Of a stretch of 64,000 nt of DNA, positions 1-9,059 are shown piece after piece. Below the pieces are notes generated by a model. The model was not told the DNA's origin. It ran no database searches and saw only the letters and a list, made by a program, of their open reading frames with translations. The position numbers were made by a program, and so were the translations under genes. The DNA is from Ga0077555 sp050250755 (GTDB taxonomy: Bacteria; Pseudomonadota; Alphaproteobacteria; Rhizobiales; Hyphomicrobiaceae): contig JBFWOB010000003.1 of the NCBI GenBank assembly GCA_050250755.1, positions 1-64,000 on the forward strand. The letters are read 5' to 3'. The stretch's first letter is position 1. Each line of letters starts with the position of its first letter.

Positions 1-41
1 GGAGCAATCTCGTCCACCTTCGCGACGACGTGACGTGCCAT
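1..41 (-). CDS. Possible start of a Rieske-type protein, cut by the window edge
   Basis: Thirteen codons can be read leftward from an ATG at position 41, beginning MARHVVAKVDEIAP, with a purine-rich stretch (gagaagagaga) just upstream that could serve as ribosome binding site. The short N-terminus resembles the opening of small Rieske [2Fe-2S] ferredoxin-like proteins, which often start with a few residues, then VxxVxEIPPG. No cluster-binding residue lies in the window, so this is a weak inference from 13 residues. The reading frame continues off the left edge. Confidence 0.35.
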   Translation of the reverse strand, partial: MARHVVAKVDEIA

Positions 42-240
42 AGGTTCTCTCTTCTCGCGATCCTGCATCTCGCGCGCGACATCTGCGCATGTTCGCTCGA
101 TTGTGGCCTCGCAACATGGCAGTCCGCAACCCACTGCAGCCTGTCACCGGATCGAACTTGCCTAAGCACCGCGGCTCGGATAACGGTCGCGCCCCAAGGA
201 GCTATCGAAATAGACGCACCGCGCGAATGTGCCGCGCCGA

Positions 241-615
241 ATGTCGCAGAGACCTGCCATGCGGGACGAAGCACGCAAACGCCTCGATCGGGCGCTCTTC
301 ATGCGGAAGCTCAAGTGGGGCTGCGCCGCAGTAACAGTCGCGACCCTCATCACCGGGGCGTTTTATTTCAAGAGCCTCGATATCATGGTCGTGACGACCA
401 ACCTTGTCGACGGAACCGTCGTCTACGTGGGCCCGCCCATTGGAAAGTTTAAGGCAACCGTCGCGCAAACCAATCTGCAAGTCGATGTGAAGCTCGACGA
501 CACGCGCCTCGCCCATCTTCTGACGCCCCGAGAAAAGAGCCCGAAACTCGGCGAGCACATCAAGATCGCGGATCAGGTCCACGCCTCGGGCCGGCACACG
601 TTTACGTGGCGATGA
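241..615 (+). CDS. Small single-pass membrane protein, unknown function
   Basis: I do not recognise this gene. It encodes about 124 residues: a basic N-terminus (many Arg and Lys), one hydrophobic segment around residues 30-45 (AAVTVATLITGAFYF), then an extracytoplasmic domain of roughly 75 residues rich in beta-strand-like sequence. It is probably a signal-anchored inner-membrane protein with its C-terminus in the periplasm. Three in-frame starts are possible (GTG 229, ATG 241, ATG 259). None has a convincing ribosome binding site; ATG 241 is chosen as a compromise. It converges with the lipoprotein gene on the other strand and shares no obvious operon. Confidence 0.5.
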   Translation: MSQRPAMRDEARKRLDRALFMRKLKWGCAAVTVATLITGAFYFKSLDIMVVTTNLVDGTVVYVGPPIGKFKATVAQTNLQVDVKLDDTRLAHLLTPREKSPKLGEHIKIADQVHASGRHTFTWR

Positions 616-657
616 GCGGCGCACTCATCGCTCCCGCCCTCTCGACGGCTACTGGTT

Positions 658-1131
658 TTACGCCTTCTTACCTTTGATCGGCCTTGGCGGCTTATCGTTG
701 CCCGGTCGAAGCTCAGCGTCGAGATCGTAGGTCGGGCACTTCTTTTCCGCGAGTTGCCGGTTGAGCGCCTCGAGCCGCGCCCGGTCTCGTGCGAGATCCC
801 CAGAGAGGCTTTGACCATAGGTCGAGCCACCGATCACCGGGCGCGCCGCCGCCTGCGCCGTCGAAGCAATCGCCGACGGCTGAACGCGCCCGCCTGACGC
901 GCGCATCTGCTTGATTTTTATCGTGATCGATCCATTGAGCCCTTTGCAGTCGAGCGCACCTTCCTGATCGGTCAGGTGATAGACGCCAGCCGGATCGAAT
1001 CCGCCGCCTTTCGGCGCGGCATTTCTCATTTTTTCGAGTTTTGGCGAAGGCGGCTGGTATCCCGGCACCGCAGCAGCGCAGCCACTGGCTAGCGCGGCGA
1101 GAAACACGACTGCGATCTGCCGCCAAGGCAT
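658..1131 (-). CDS. Small lipoprotein, unknown function
   Basis: A 157-residue protein with a clear lipoprotein signal: a basic start, a hydrophobic stretch, and the lipobox LASGC at about residues 14-18, so Cys18 should be acylated and the mature protein anchored in the envelope. The remainder has two Cys (in LDCKG and KKCPT), an acidic/basic mixed C-terminus ending KGKKA, and a short helical segment (ARDRARLEALNRQLAEK) that may form a coiled coil. I recognise no domain family. It is transcribed alone, away from the FAD oxidase gene. Confidence 0.6.
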   Translation of the reverse strand: MPWRQIAVVFLAALASGCAAAVPGYQPPSPKLEKMRNAAPKGGGFDPAGVYHLTDQEGALDCKGLNGSITIKIKQMRASGGRVQPSAIASTAQAAARPVIGGSTYGQSLSGDLARDRARLEALNRQLAEKKCPTYDLDAELRPGNDKPPRPIKGKKA

Positions 1132-1306
1132 GAGGGCTCCGGGGAATCATTCAAGTAAGAGATTCGTGCCCGCGGAAGATGGCCAGCATGCGGCGTGTCG
1201 GCAATCGCGGCATACGGCATGCGTCAACTGGTTCGTGTATCATCGCTGACGCCCACCACCGCAGTGTGCCAAGTTGCGCGCTAAACCCTCCCTGCACGAG
1301 AGTCTC

Positions 1307-2719
1307 ATGACCACACTCGATGCCCTCGCCGACGTCGTTGGCTCCTCCGCCTGCCTGACGTCACCCGACGATGTAGCCCCCTATGCGGTCGACTGGCGCG
1401 GCAACTACAGGGGCATGCCCGCAGCCGTCGTAAAACCATCGTCGACCGCCGAGGTGGCTGAAGTGGTGCGCCGCGCCGCAGCAAACGATCTCGCCATCGT
1501 GCCAGCGGGCGGCCGCACCGGTCTCTGCGGCGGCGCGGTCGTCTCGGCCAATGGACCTGCTGCCATCGTGCTGTCGATGGAGCGCATGAACCGAATTCGA
1601 TCGATCGACCCCCGTGACTTCTCGGTCGTCGCGGAAGCCGGCTGCGTCGTCCAGAACGTACAGCAGGCCGCCGCCGAGGCGAATCGGCTTTTCCCGATTC
1701 AGTGGGGCGCCCAAGGCACCGCACAGATCGGCGGCATGCTGTCGACCAACGCCGGCGGAATCCGCACCCTGAGGTGGGGCAATGCCCGAGAGCTTGTCCT
1801 CGGCCTGGAAGTCGTCCTCCCCGACGGCCGCGTACTCGATGACCTGCGCCGCGTCCGTAAGGACAACAGCGGCTACGCACTCCGTCATCTGTTCATCGGT
1901 GGCGAAGGCACGCTCGGCATCATCACCGCCGCGGCGCTTCGCCTCCAGCCCGCGATCAAGCGCCTGGAAACAGCCTTCGTCGCAGTGCCAAGCCCCGACG
2001 CCGCCCTCTCGCTTTTCGGTCGCATGCAAGCGAGTGGCGCCGACGTGATCGCGTTCGAGCTCTGCAGCCGGTTCTGCATGGAGATTGCCGCGAAGCACGG
2101 CGTCGGCCTACGTGTCCCCCTGCCGATCGAAAGCCCGTGGTTCGTCATGCTCGAGATCGCTGCCGCCCACGACAGCGTGCCTTTGCGCGACATGCTGGAG
2201 CAAACGCTCGCGGAGGCCATGGAAGCCGGCGAAGTCACTGACGCTTCGCTGGCCGAAAGCGAAGCTCAGCGCCTCGGCATTTGGAAAATCCGCGAGGACT
2301 TCCCCGAATGCGCCCGCAAGAACGGTCCTTCGGTCAACACCGATACGGCCGTACCCGTCTCTGCCGTGCCCGAGTTTCTCAGCCAGGCCGAGCGCGAGAT
2401 GAAGGCCCGCTGGCCCGACGGCCGCATGGTCGCGATCGGTCACCTGGGCGACGGCAACATCCACGTCTCCCTGCAAGCACCGGCCAACTGGACGGGCAGT
2501 CGCGCGGATTGGATCGAACGCGCACACGATGCCGAACCGCTCGTCAACGCGATCGCCGTCTCGTTGGGTGGTAGTTTCTCCGCAGAGCACGGCATCGGTC
2601 AGTCGAAGCGACACGCCATGGCCACCCACAAAAACCCCGTCGCGCTCGACGTGATGCGCCAGATCAAGGCCGCGCTGGATCCCGAGAACCGCATGAATCC
2701 TGGCAAAGTGCTGCCCTAG
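1307..2719 (+). CDS. FAD-linked oxidase / D-2-hydroxyacid dehydrogenase (GlcD/D2HGDH type)
   Basis: The 470-residue product has the layout of the GlcD / D-2-hydroxyglutarate dehydrogenase / D-lactate dehydrogenase (cytochrome) family. An N-terminal PCMH-type FAD-binding domain carries the P-loop-like PAGGRTGLCGGAVV near residue 65 and the GGMLSTNAGG motif near 145. The C-terminal FAD-oxidase domain carries GHLGDGNIHVSL, whose His residues bind metal or substrate in the family, and ends with EHGIGQSKR. Such enzymes oxidise D-2-hydroxyacids and pass electrons to a carrier; the substrate cannot be read from sequence. The ATG at 1307 is preferred over the TTG at 1274. The gene converges with an MFS transporter gene. 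Confidence 0.85.
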   Translation: MTTLDALADVVGSSACLTSPDDVAPYAVDWRGNYRGMPAAVVKPSSTAEVAEVVRRAAANDLAIVPAGGRTGLCGGAVVSANGPAAIVLSMERMNRIRSIDPRDFSVVAEAGCVVQNVQQAAAEANRLFPIQWGAQGTAQIGGMLSTNAGGIRTLRWGNARELVLGLEVVLPDGRVLDDLRRVRKDNSGYALRHLFIGGEGTLGIITAAALRLQPAIKRLETAFVAVPSPDAALSLFGRMQASGADVIAFELCSRFCMEIAAKHGVGLRVPLPIESPWFVMLEIAAAHDSVPLRDMLEQTLAEAMEAGEVTDASLAESEAQRLGIWKIREDFPECARKNGPSVNTDTAVPVSAVPEFLSQAEREMKARWPDGRMVAIGHLGDGNIHVSLQAPANWTGSRADWIERAHDAEPLVNAIAVSLGGSFSAEHGIGQSKRHAMATHKNPVALDVMRQIKAALDPENRMNPGKVLP

Positions 2720-2739
2720 ACAAACCTCGCCCCCACTCC

Positions 2740-2769
2740 GGCCCGTTTACTCATGGCCCGTTTACTCAC
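2740..2769. repeat. 15-bp tandem duplication carrying the MFS stop codon
   Basis: Two adjacent 15-base units (2740-2754 and 2755-2769) differ only at the last base. Each contains a TTA that reads TAA on the minus strand; the one at 2762-2764 is the stop codon of the MFS gene, and the other lies in the same frame 15 bases further on. The duplication therefore gives the transporter gene two in-frame stops. Confidence 0.85.
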
Positions 2770-4036
2770 GGGAGGATTCGCGCGCGAGATTCGCCCGTGC
2801 CTCGCTGAGGAGAGGCACCGTCCAGAACGTGGCCATGCCGATCATCGCCGAGCCCGCGGCCATCACGAAGGACGCTAAGTAGTCGCCGGTTATGTCGTGC
2901 AGATATCCCGAAAGCCACGAGCCGAACGCCGCCCCGAACCCCATTCCAAGCGCGATCGTTCCATAGATCCGTCCGACGCCGCCCCCCGCGAACAGGGTCG
3001 CTGACAGCGCCGAGATGATCGGCCCACGAGTGCCTTGGTTGATTCCGAAAAGGATCGCCCACCCGTAGACCAACACGATCGATGGATATGATGGCAGCAG
3101 CGCGAGGCAAAGGATGCCCGCCGCCGTGCCAAGATAGGAAAGCGAAATCATCAAGCGCTGCCCGAATCGATCCACTAGCGGCGCGATGCTCGCGTTGCCG
3201 ATCAGCGAGAGCATTCCCGTCAGGCCAAAGGCACTGGCTGCCGCAAGCGGCGCGATCCCTCCCTCAACCATCGCTGCGACCGCCTGAGGCGACACCGCGA
3301 ACGATGCGCACGACGTCAGGAAGTAGACGAGCATCAGCGCCCAGAACGGACGCGTCTTCAGGGCTCGGACAACATTCCAGCCGCCACCCGTCGCAGCTTC
3401 CGTCGCCGCCTTGCGACGTTGCCACTCCGGCGATCCCCGCGACATCCGCGTGAGCGGCAGCAGCGCGGTCAAGAGCGCGAGTACCAGCAACGCACCACCG
3501 ATGGCTCGGTACGCCCCCCGCCAACCCTGCGCATCGATGAGAAGCTGGGCAATCGGCGCCATCAGCAGCGTACCGAACCCCGTCGCCGCAAAAACCACTC
3601 CGATCGCCGTCCCGAGCCGGAGCTGATACCAGCGGCTCAGAAGCGCGTTCGCCGACACCATGCCGAGCATCGACACGCCGAGCCCCGACGCCAGCCCCAC
3701 GGTCAAAGCGTAGTGCCAAACCGCCGTCGCCGCCCCCGCCAGATAGAGGCTGGCGCCGAGAAGCATGAGCCCGCTGCAATAGGAAACCCGCGCCCCGAGC
3801 CGATCGAAGATCCCGCCGGCGAACGGACCGGCAAGCCCGACGACCAGCATGAACAGTGAATAGACGCCGGTAATTTCCGACCGCGTCGCGCCCAGCGCCT
3901 TTTCGACGGGTAACAGGAAGACTGCAAAAGCCTCCGTAGCGCCCCGCCCCAGCATGTTCATCAAGAAGGCGAGCACCAGCACCGCCCCCAGCATGACCCG
4001 CATTCCTATCGGATTGACTGCCACAGTTTGGGTCAC
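2762..4036 (-). CDS. MFS transporter (monocarboxylate/oxalate-formate type)
   Basis: A 424-residue protein with twelve predicted hydrophobic segments in two halves of six, the standard major facilitator fold. It contains the family loop GGIFDRLGARV between helices 2 and 3 and a second copy, PLVDRFGQRLM, between helices 8 and 9. The general look (glycine-rich helix 1, LGRGATEAFAVFLLPVEKALGATRSEI) fits the monocarboxylate / oxalate-formate antiporter branch, so a small carboxylate is a plausible substrate. Translation probably starts at GTG 4036, preceded by GGAGAAATC. It lies tail to tail with the FAD oxidase gene, which may act on related acids, but they are not co-transcribed. Confidence 0.8.
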   Translation of the reverse strand: MTQTVAVNPIGMRVMLGAVLVLAFLMNMLGRGATEAFAVFLLPVEKALGATRSEITGVYSLFMLVVGLAGPFAGGIFDRLGARVSYCSGLMLLGASLYLAGAATAVWHYALTVGLASGLGVSMLGMVSANALLSRWYQLRLGTAIGVVFAATGFGTLLMAPIAQLLIDAQGWRGAYRAIGGALLVLALLTALLPLTRMSRGSPEWQRRKAATEAATGGGWNVVRALKTRPFWALMLVYFLTSCASFAVSPQAVAAMVEGGIAPLAAASAFGLTGMLSLIGNASIAPLVDRFGQRLMISLSYLGTAAGILCLALLPSYPSIVLVYGWAILFGINQGTRGPIISALSATLFAGGGVGRIYGTIALGMGFGAAFGSWLSGYLHDITGDYLASFVMAAGSAMIGMATFWTVPLLSEARANLARESSRE

Positions 4037-4273
4037 GATTTCTCCAGTCCCTAGCCGGAAGCTCTGGCGCCTCGAACGGCCTTACCGATGGTTTGAATCG
4101 CACGCTTCGGCAACGGACGCTCAATGCGCAAGTCCACAATCGCGCATGTGAGCCCTGCACCGTCCGGGTAGCGTCGAATGACCAGCCTCCGGCCTTTGGC
4201 CGACAACACACTTGTCCCCCCACACGCGATCGCGGGTAGTATGCCCAATCCGTACCCGCAAGAGGAACGCACA

Positions 4274-5083
4274 ATGACCGTCAAGCAAGAGAACTACAAA
4301 TATCTGAAGTTCACCCGTCCCAAGGAGGGCCTGCTCGAGGTCGTGTTGTCCGCGCCGGGGAAGCTCAATGCTGTGACGGTCGATGGCCATGCGGAACTCG
4401 CACGCGTCTGGGCTGACATCGACCGTGACGAAGCCGTCCAGGTGGTCCTGTTGCGCGGTGAAGGTGGCACCTATTCCGCAGGCGGTGACCTGAAGCTCAT
4501 CGAGCAGATCGCTGCGGACTGGGGCACGCGCATGCGTACCTGGAAGGAGGCATCCGACATCGTCTATGGGGTCATCAACTGTTCCAAACCGACCGTTTGC
4601 GCCATGGAAGGCGTCGCAGTCGGCGCCGGCCTCGCTGCCGGCCTGCTCTGTGACATCACCATCGCCGGACGCAATACCCGCATCATCGACGGACACACCC
4701 GGCTTGGCGTAGCGGCCGGTGACCACGCCGCCATCATCTGGCCACTGCTCTGCGGCATCGCCAAAGCGAAGTATTATCTGATGTTGTGCGAGACGCTGAA
4801 GGGTGAGGAAGCCGAGCGGCTTGGCATCGTGTCCCTGGTCGCAGACGATGATAACGTGCTCGAAACCGCCTACGCCGCTTGTGACAAGCTGCTCGCGGGT
4901 GCGCAGACGGCCATCCGCTTCACCAAACATTCGCTGAACAATTGGCTGCGCATGGCCGGACCGACGTTTGACGCCTCGCTCGCCCTCGAGTTCCTCGGCT
5001 TCGACGGCCCGGAGCTGAAGGAGGGCCACCGGAGCCACGTCGAGAAGCGCAAGCCGAAGTTCCCGTCCAAGGGACCTTACTGA
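4274..5083 (+). CDS. Enoyl-CoA hydratase/isomerase family protein with altered active site
   Basis: A 269-residue crotonase-fold protein. The oxyanion-hole segment (YSAGGDLKLI, about residues 77-86) and the GVAVGAGLAAGLLCDI helix (about 118-133) align with enoyl-CoA hydratases. By eye, the two catalytic glutamates of rat mitochondrial hydratase (Glu144 and Glu164) correspond here to Ala and His, so simple hydration of enoyl-CoA is unlikely; another crotonase reaction such as isomerisation, hydrolysis or ring chemistry is possible. ATG 4274 is chosen because AGAGGAACG lies just before it; the reading frame stays open upstream. A cation exporter gene follows after 26 bases. Confidence 0.8.
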   Translation: MTVKQENYKYLKFTRPKEGLLEVVLSAPGKLNAVTVDGHAELARVWADIDRDEAVQVVLLRGEGGTYSAGGDLKLIEQIAADWGTRMRTWKEASDIVYGVINCSKPTVCAMEGVAVGAGLAAGLLCDITIAGRNTRIIDGHTRLGVAAGDHAAIIWPLLCGIAKAKYYLMLCETLKGEEAERLGIVSLVADDDNVLETAYAACDKLLAGAQTAIRFTKHSLNNWLRMAGPTFDASLALEFLGFDGPELKEGHRSHVEKRKPKFPSKGPY

Positions 5084-5109
5084 GTCACACGGAGAAGCAT
5101 ACACACGCG

Positions 5110-6117
5110 ATGAGCGATCACTTTCATAGCCATAGCGATGACCACGATCTTGGCCATGACCACGGCCACTCTCATGGTCATGCGCACAGTCATGGTGCGG
5201 GTGCCAGCGAACGGCGCTTGTCGATTGCGGCGGCACTGACCGGGCTGTTCATGCTCGCGGAGGTGGTCGGCGGGTATGTTTCCGGCTCCCTGGCGCTCAT
5301 CGCTGACGCCGGCCACATGCTGACCGACTTTGCGAGCCTTGCCCTCGCTTGGTATGGCATTCGGCTGGCGCGCCGCCCGGCCGACTGGCGCCGTACATAT
5401 GGCTACGATCGCTTCTCCGTGCTGGCGGCATTCACCAACGGCATTGCCCTGTTTGTGATCGCCGCGTGGATCATGGTCGAAGCCTGGCATCGCATAAGCC
5501 AGCCGAGCGATGTGCTTGGCGGCATCATGCTTTGGGTCGCGCTGGCCGGTCTTACGGTGAATATTCTGGTCTTCTACATCCTCCACACCGGCGAACATCA
5601 GAACCTGAATATCCGGGCGGCCTCACTGCATGTCCTCGGCGACCTGCTCGGCTCCGTCGCCGCTCTGGCCGCTGCGCTCGTCATCATGACGACGGGGTGG
5701 ATGCTCATCGATCCGCTGTTGTCGGTCCTGGTTGCGCTGATCATTCTGCGCTCGGCTTGGTACGTGGTCGCCGAGAGCGGCCACATCTTGCTCGAAGGGG
5801 CACCTTCAGGAATCGACAGCCGCGCACTGGCCGCTGATCTCGTCACAGCGGTCCCGAACGTCACCGACGTCCACCACGTTCATGCCTGGTCGATCAGCGA
5901 GGAGCGCCCCATGGTGACGCTGCACGCACGCATCAGCGAGACGGCAACCGAGCCCGAAGCGGTCACCGCGGCGATTAAGCGGCGCCTCAAGGAGCGCTTC
6001 AAGATTGCCCACGCGACCATCGAGATCGAGCGTGAAATATGTGCCGACGATCACGCGAATGCCGGGACGTCGTCGAACCGAAAGACCGACGCCCCGAGCA
6101 ATTCTTCAACGCACTAA
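5110..6117 (+). CDS. Cation diffusion facilitator (Zn/Cd/Co exporter, CzcD-like)
   Basis: A 335-residue CDF-family protein. The first 30 residues are extremely His/Asp rich (HSHSDDHDLGHDHGHSHGHA), a typical metal-sensing or delivery tail. Six hydrophobic segments follow, with the paired metal-site motifs ADAGHMLTD in helix 2 and LHVLGDLLGS in helix 5; the HxxxD arrangement in both favours Zn(II) over Mn or Fe. The C-terminal domain of about 90 residues (VPNVTDVHHVHAWSI...) is the ferredoxin-like cytoplasmic dimerisation domain. It should export divalent metal from the cytoplasm in exchange for protons. Its last four bases overlap the convergent amidase gene. Confidence 0.9.
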   Translation: MSDHFHSHSDDHDLGHDHGHSHGHAHSHGAGASERRLSIAAALTGLFMLAEVVGGYVSGSLALIADAGHMLTDFASLALAWYGIRLARRPADWRRTYGYDRFSVLAAFTNGIALFVIAAWIMVEAWHRISQPSDVLGGIMLWVALAGLTVNILVFYILHTGEHQNLNIRAASLHVLGDLLGSVAALAAALVIMTTGWMLIDPLLSVLVALIILRSAWYVVAESGHILLEGAPSGIDSRALAADLVTAVPNVTDVHHVHAWSISEERPMVTLHARISETATEPEAVTAAIKRRLKERFKIAHATIEIEREICADDHANAGTSSNRKTDAPSNSSTH

Positions 6118-7457
6118 GCTTTCGGTAGAGCCGGCTTACGCGTGTGCCAGTCCGTTGCCTGCTGGTAGGCATGCGCAATGCGCAGCAGCAACGGCTCCTT
6201 CCACCACGCCGCCTCGAGTTGCATCCCGACTGGGAATCCCGCAGCAGAGAAGCCACACGGCACCGAGATGCCGGGGAGATGCCCGAACGCGCCATTGTAG
6301 GTATTCTGCGCGACGGCCTTGGTCGCCGCCCACAGCGAACGCTCCTCGACATGCGATGGCGGATCGATCGGAATGGTCGGCGTTAGCAGCACGTCGACTT
6401 GATCGAACGTCTTGGCAAGCGTGCGCATCCACGCCTCCTTGGCGCGCACCGACGCGGCGTAGTCGACACCCGTCCAGTCGAGTCCAAGCTTTAGCCGTTC
6501 GATCGTCTGCGGCGCCCACTTCGAGGGATCTTTGATGCGATCACGATGCACATCGCACGCATCACAGTAAACCATCACCGCACACTGATCCTGGATACGA
6601 TCTGCGTCCGGGATGGAGATGTCGGACACCTTGGCGCCGAGCTTCTCGAGCTGCGCGATCGCCGCCTCGATGGCCGCGCCGCGATCGGACGGCGTATTGT
6701 CGAAGTAATAGTTGCGAACCACGCCAATCTTCACGCCCTCGATGCCATCGCCGAGCGTCGGCAGGAAGTTCTCGAGTGGCTGGTCCCGGCTGGTCGGATC
6801 GTCCGCATCGTAGCCGGCAATGATGGCAAAGAGACGCGCGCAATCGAGCGCCGAGCGCGCCATCGGGCCAATCGTGTCGTGCGCTGCAGAGACCGGGAAG
6901 CAACCGGCATTCGGCACGCGACCGGACGTCGGCCGCAGGCCGGTGATACCGTTGATAGCTGCCGGAATACGGACCGATCCACCGGTATCCGTGCCGAGCG
7001 CCATATCCGCCATGCCCGTCGCGACAGCAACGCCCGAGCCACCCGACGAGCCGCCCGGAATGCGCGACGTATCCCAAGGGTTCTTGCATTGGCCGATCAG
7101 CGCCGACATCGACCGGACGCCGAACGCGAACTCGTGCAGTGTCACCTTCTGCGTCAGCACCGCACCGGCTTTGCGCATGCGCGCCACAACCGGCGCATCG
7201 CGGTTCGGAACGTTGTCGGCAAACCACTTCGACGCCATCGTCGTCTTGGTGCCGGCCGTATCGATGTTGTCCTTCACCGCAATGGTCGCGCCATGCAGCA
7301 GCCCAAGCCATTGCCCCTCGCGTGCCGCCTTGTCCGCTGCTTGTGCGTCGTCTCGCGCGGAGGGCATCGAGGTAATCACGGCATTGACGTGCGGATTCCA
7401 GGCTTTTTCGGCCGCTATGTTCTCTTCTAATCGCGCAACCGCATTGGCAGTGGACAT
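6114..7457 (-). CDS. Amidase (amidase-signature family)
   Basis: A 447-residue amidase-signature hydrolase. The catalytic Lys lies in AVKDNID (about residue 78), and the GGSSGGS glycine/serine loop with the following DTGGSVRIPAA supplies the cis-Ser and nucleophile Ser. These enzymes hydrolyse carboxamides through the Ser-cisSer-Lys triad. It is shorter and lacks the context expected of GatA of the tRNA amidotransferase, so a stand-alone amidase (aryl or aliphatic amides) is more likely. Start ATG 7457 is supported by GAAGGAAG upstream; an in-frame TTG lies at 7490. Its stop overlaps the stop region of the CDF exporter gene by four bases. Confidence 0.85.
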   Translation of the reverse strand: MSTANAVARLEENIAAEKAWNPHVNAVITSMPSARDDAQAADKAAREGQWLGLLHGATIAVKDNIDTAGTKTTMASKWFADNVPNRDAPVVARMRKAGAVLTQKVTLHEFAFGVRSMSALIGQCKNPWDTSRIPGGSSGGSGVAVATGMADMALGTDTGGSVRIPAAINGITGLRPTSGRVPNAGCFPVSAAHDTIGPMARSALDCARLFAIIAGYDADDPTSRDQPLENFLPTLGDGIEGVKIGVVRNYYFDNTPSDRGAAIEAAIAQLEKLGAKVSDISIPDADRIQDQCAVMVYCDACDVHRDRIKDPSKWAPQTIERLKLGLDWTGVDYAASVRAKEAWMRTLAKTFDQVDVLLTPTIPIDPPSHVEERSLWAATKAVAQNTYNGAFGHLPGISVPCGFSAAGFPVGMQLEAAWWKEPLLLRIAHAYQQATDWHTRKPALPKA

Positions 7458-7574
7458 GAGGGCTTCCTTCGTTTCCAGGACCGTAAGCAAAGAGCGAGGT
7501 TCGGTGCATCAAGCGATCGACGCCGCTCGGCGGAAGAGTATCTCGCGACAAGCGTAGGCTCGTGGTCAAACAAA

Positions 7575-7600
7575 CGGCCGGACGCTTATTCATCCGGCCG
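7575..7600 (-). terminator. Rho-independent terminator after the CoA-transferase gene
   Basis: A perfect 8-bp GC-rich stem (7575-7582 with 7593-7600) and a 10-base loop, followed on the minus strand by the T-rich tract tttgttt. It lies 62 bases past the CoA-transferase stop, upstream of the amidase gene, so the two genes are probably separate transcription units. Confidence 0.65.
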
Positions 7601-7661
7601 CATGAGGCGGTATCGCGATGGGCCTGCGTTCACCTCCCACCATCTGCAAGACGCAGGCGTA

Positions 7662-8894
7662 TCAGATGACGCCCTTGTCCTTGAGTTGCCCCATCTCCGC
7701 ATCCGTGAGACCGAGCAGCCCCTTGTAGAGTTCGTCGGTGTGCGTCCCCATCGGCGGTCCCAGCCACTCGACCTTGCCGGGCGTATCCGACAGCCGTGGC
7801 ACAACGTTCGGCATGGCGATCTCGCCGACCCGTGGATCCTTCATGCGAAGAATGTTCTCGCGCGCGGCGTATTGTGGGTCGTTGAAAATGTCCGAGATCG
7901 AGTAGACCGGGCCACACGGCACCTGGAACTTGTCGCATTCCTTGATGCAGTCTTCGAGCGTGAACTGCAGCGTCCACTTGGTCACCCACGCGTCGACGTC
8001 ATCGCGCTCGCGGTCACGGTCTGCAATCTTCTCCCAGCGTCCACCGGGAACGGCCAGCTCCGGCTGGCCCTGCGCCTCCGCAAGACGCGAATAGATCTTG
8101 TCCGAAGTGCAGGCGATCGCGATCCACTTGCCGTCTTTCGTCGGGTAATGGCTGTGCGGGCAGACATTGACCGTACCGGGACCCATGCGCTCGCGCTGGT
8201 AGCCCTTGTACTGATAGGAGGCCGCAAGCTCGTCCAGGATGCGGAAAATCGGCTCGTAAAGGCCGATATCGATGTATTGGCCGCGTCCTGTCATGTCGCG
8301 CGCGCGAAGGGCAAACATCACGCCCAGCGCCCCGTAGAGCCCAGCCATGTAATCCGGAATCGTGGCTGAGCCCGGCGTCGTCGGCGGTCGATCGGGGAAA
8401 CCCGCCAGATACGACAAGCCGCCAAACGCATTGCCGATGCGGCCAAAGCCGGGGCGCGGACTATAGGGGCCTGTCTGCCCGAAGCCCGAAATGCGCACCA
8501 TGATGAGCTTGCCGTTTTCTTCCTTCAGCGTATCCCACCCGAGACCCCACTTCTCCAGGGTTCCCGGTTGAAAGTTCTCGACCAGCACGTCGGCCTTGCG
8601 CACCATGCGCTTGAGCAGTTCGGCCCCTTCCGGCTTTCGCAAATCGAGCGTCGCAACCTTCTTGTTCCGCGTCTCCTGCAGCCACGGCAGTGAGTCGCCC
8701 GACGGCGTCGGCGTCCCGAACTTCCGCAACGCATCGCCGACCTTGGGCAGCTCGAGCTTGAAGACCTCGGCCCCGAACTCTGCAAGCTGCGTCGAGCAGA
8801 ATGGCCCGGCGAGAAAGCTCGACACGTCGATGACGCGAATGCCCTGGAGCGGCTTGATCGTAGGATGGGGGGAGGGCGCGACGCCTTCCGACAT
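7662..8894 (-). CDS. CaiB/BaiF family III CoA-transferase
   Basis: A 410-residue class III CoA-transferase of the CaiB/BaiF family. It opens with GIRVIDVSSFLAGPFCS, the family's N-terminal motif, then ADVLVENFQPGTLEKWG and the GFGQTGPYSPRPGFG segment. The usual catalytic Asp is expected in the YMAGLYGALGVMFAL region but is not confidently located by eye. Members move CoA between acyl-CoA and free acids; common substrates are carnitine, formate/oxalate, succinate or branched 2-methyl acids, and which applies here is unknown. The start at 8894 has an AGGAG site directly upstream; the reading frame remains open for 24 codons beyond it. Confidence 0.85.
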   Translation of the reverse strand: MSEGVAPSPHPTIKPLQGIRVIDVSSFLAGPFCSTQLAEFGAEVFKLELPKVGDALRKFGTPTPSGDSLPWLQETRNKKVATLDLRKPEGAELLKRMVRKADVLVENFQPGTLEKWGLGWDTLKEENGKLIMVRISGFGQTGPYSPRPGFGRIGNAFGGLSYLAGFPDRPPTTPGSATIPDYMAGLYGALGVMFALRARDMTGRGQYIDIGLYEPIFRILDELAASYQYKGYQRERMGPGTVNVCPHSHYPTKDGKWIAIACTSDKIYSRLAEAQGQPELAVPGGRWEKIADRDRERDDVDAWVTKWTLQFTLEDCIKECDKFQVPCGPVYSISDIFNDPQYAARENILRMKDPRVGEIAMPNVVPRLSDTPGKVEWLGPPMGTHTDELYKGLLGLTDAEMGQLKDKGVI

Positions 8895-9059
8895 GGGAGT
8901 CTCCTGAAAGGTGAATGTCCGGACAAGCTTACATCGCGCGTCCGGATCTGCAAACGGCCGCTCCAAATCGACTGGCTCCGGCCGTCGTCGGTTTCCGACG
9001 CGACACGCTACACCTGCTGCGGCCCGATCGGGCAGCGATGCGCGCCTGTGCCGCTCTCG

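Noticed and set aside
5077..5598. Minus-strand frame opposite the CDF exporter gene
   Set aside because: It mirrors the His-rich exporter on the other strand and shows no domain.
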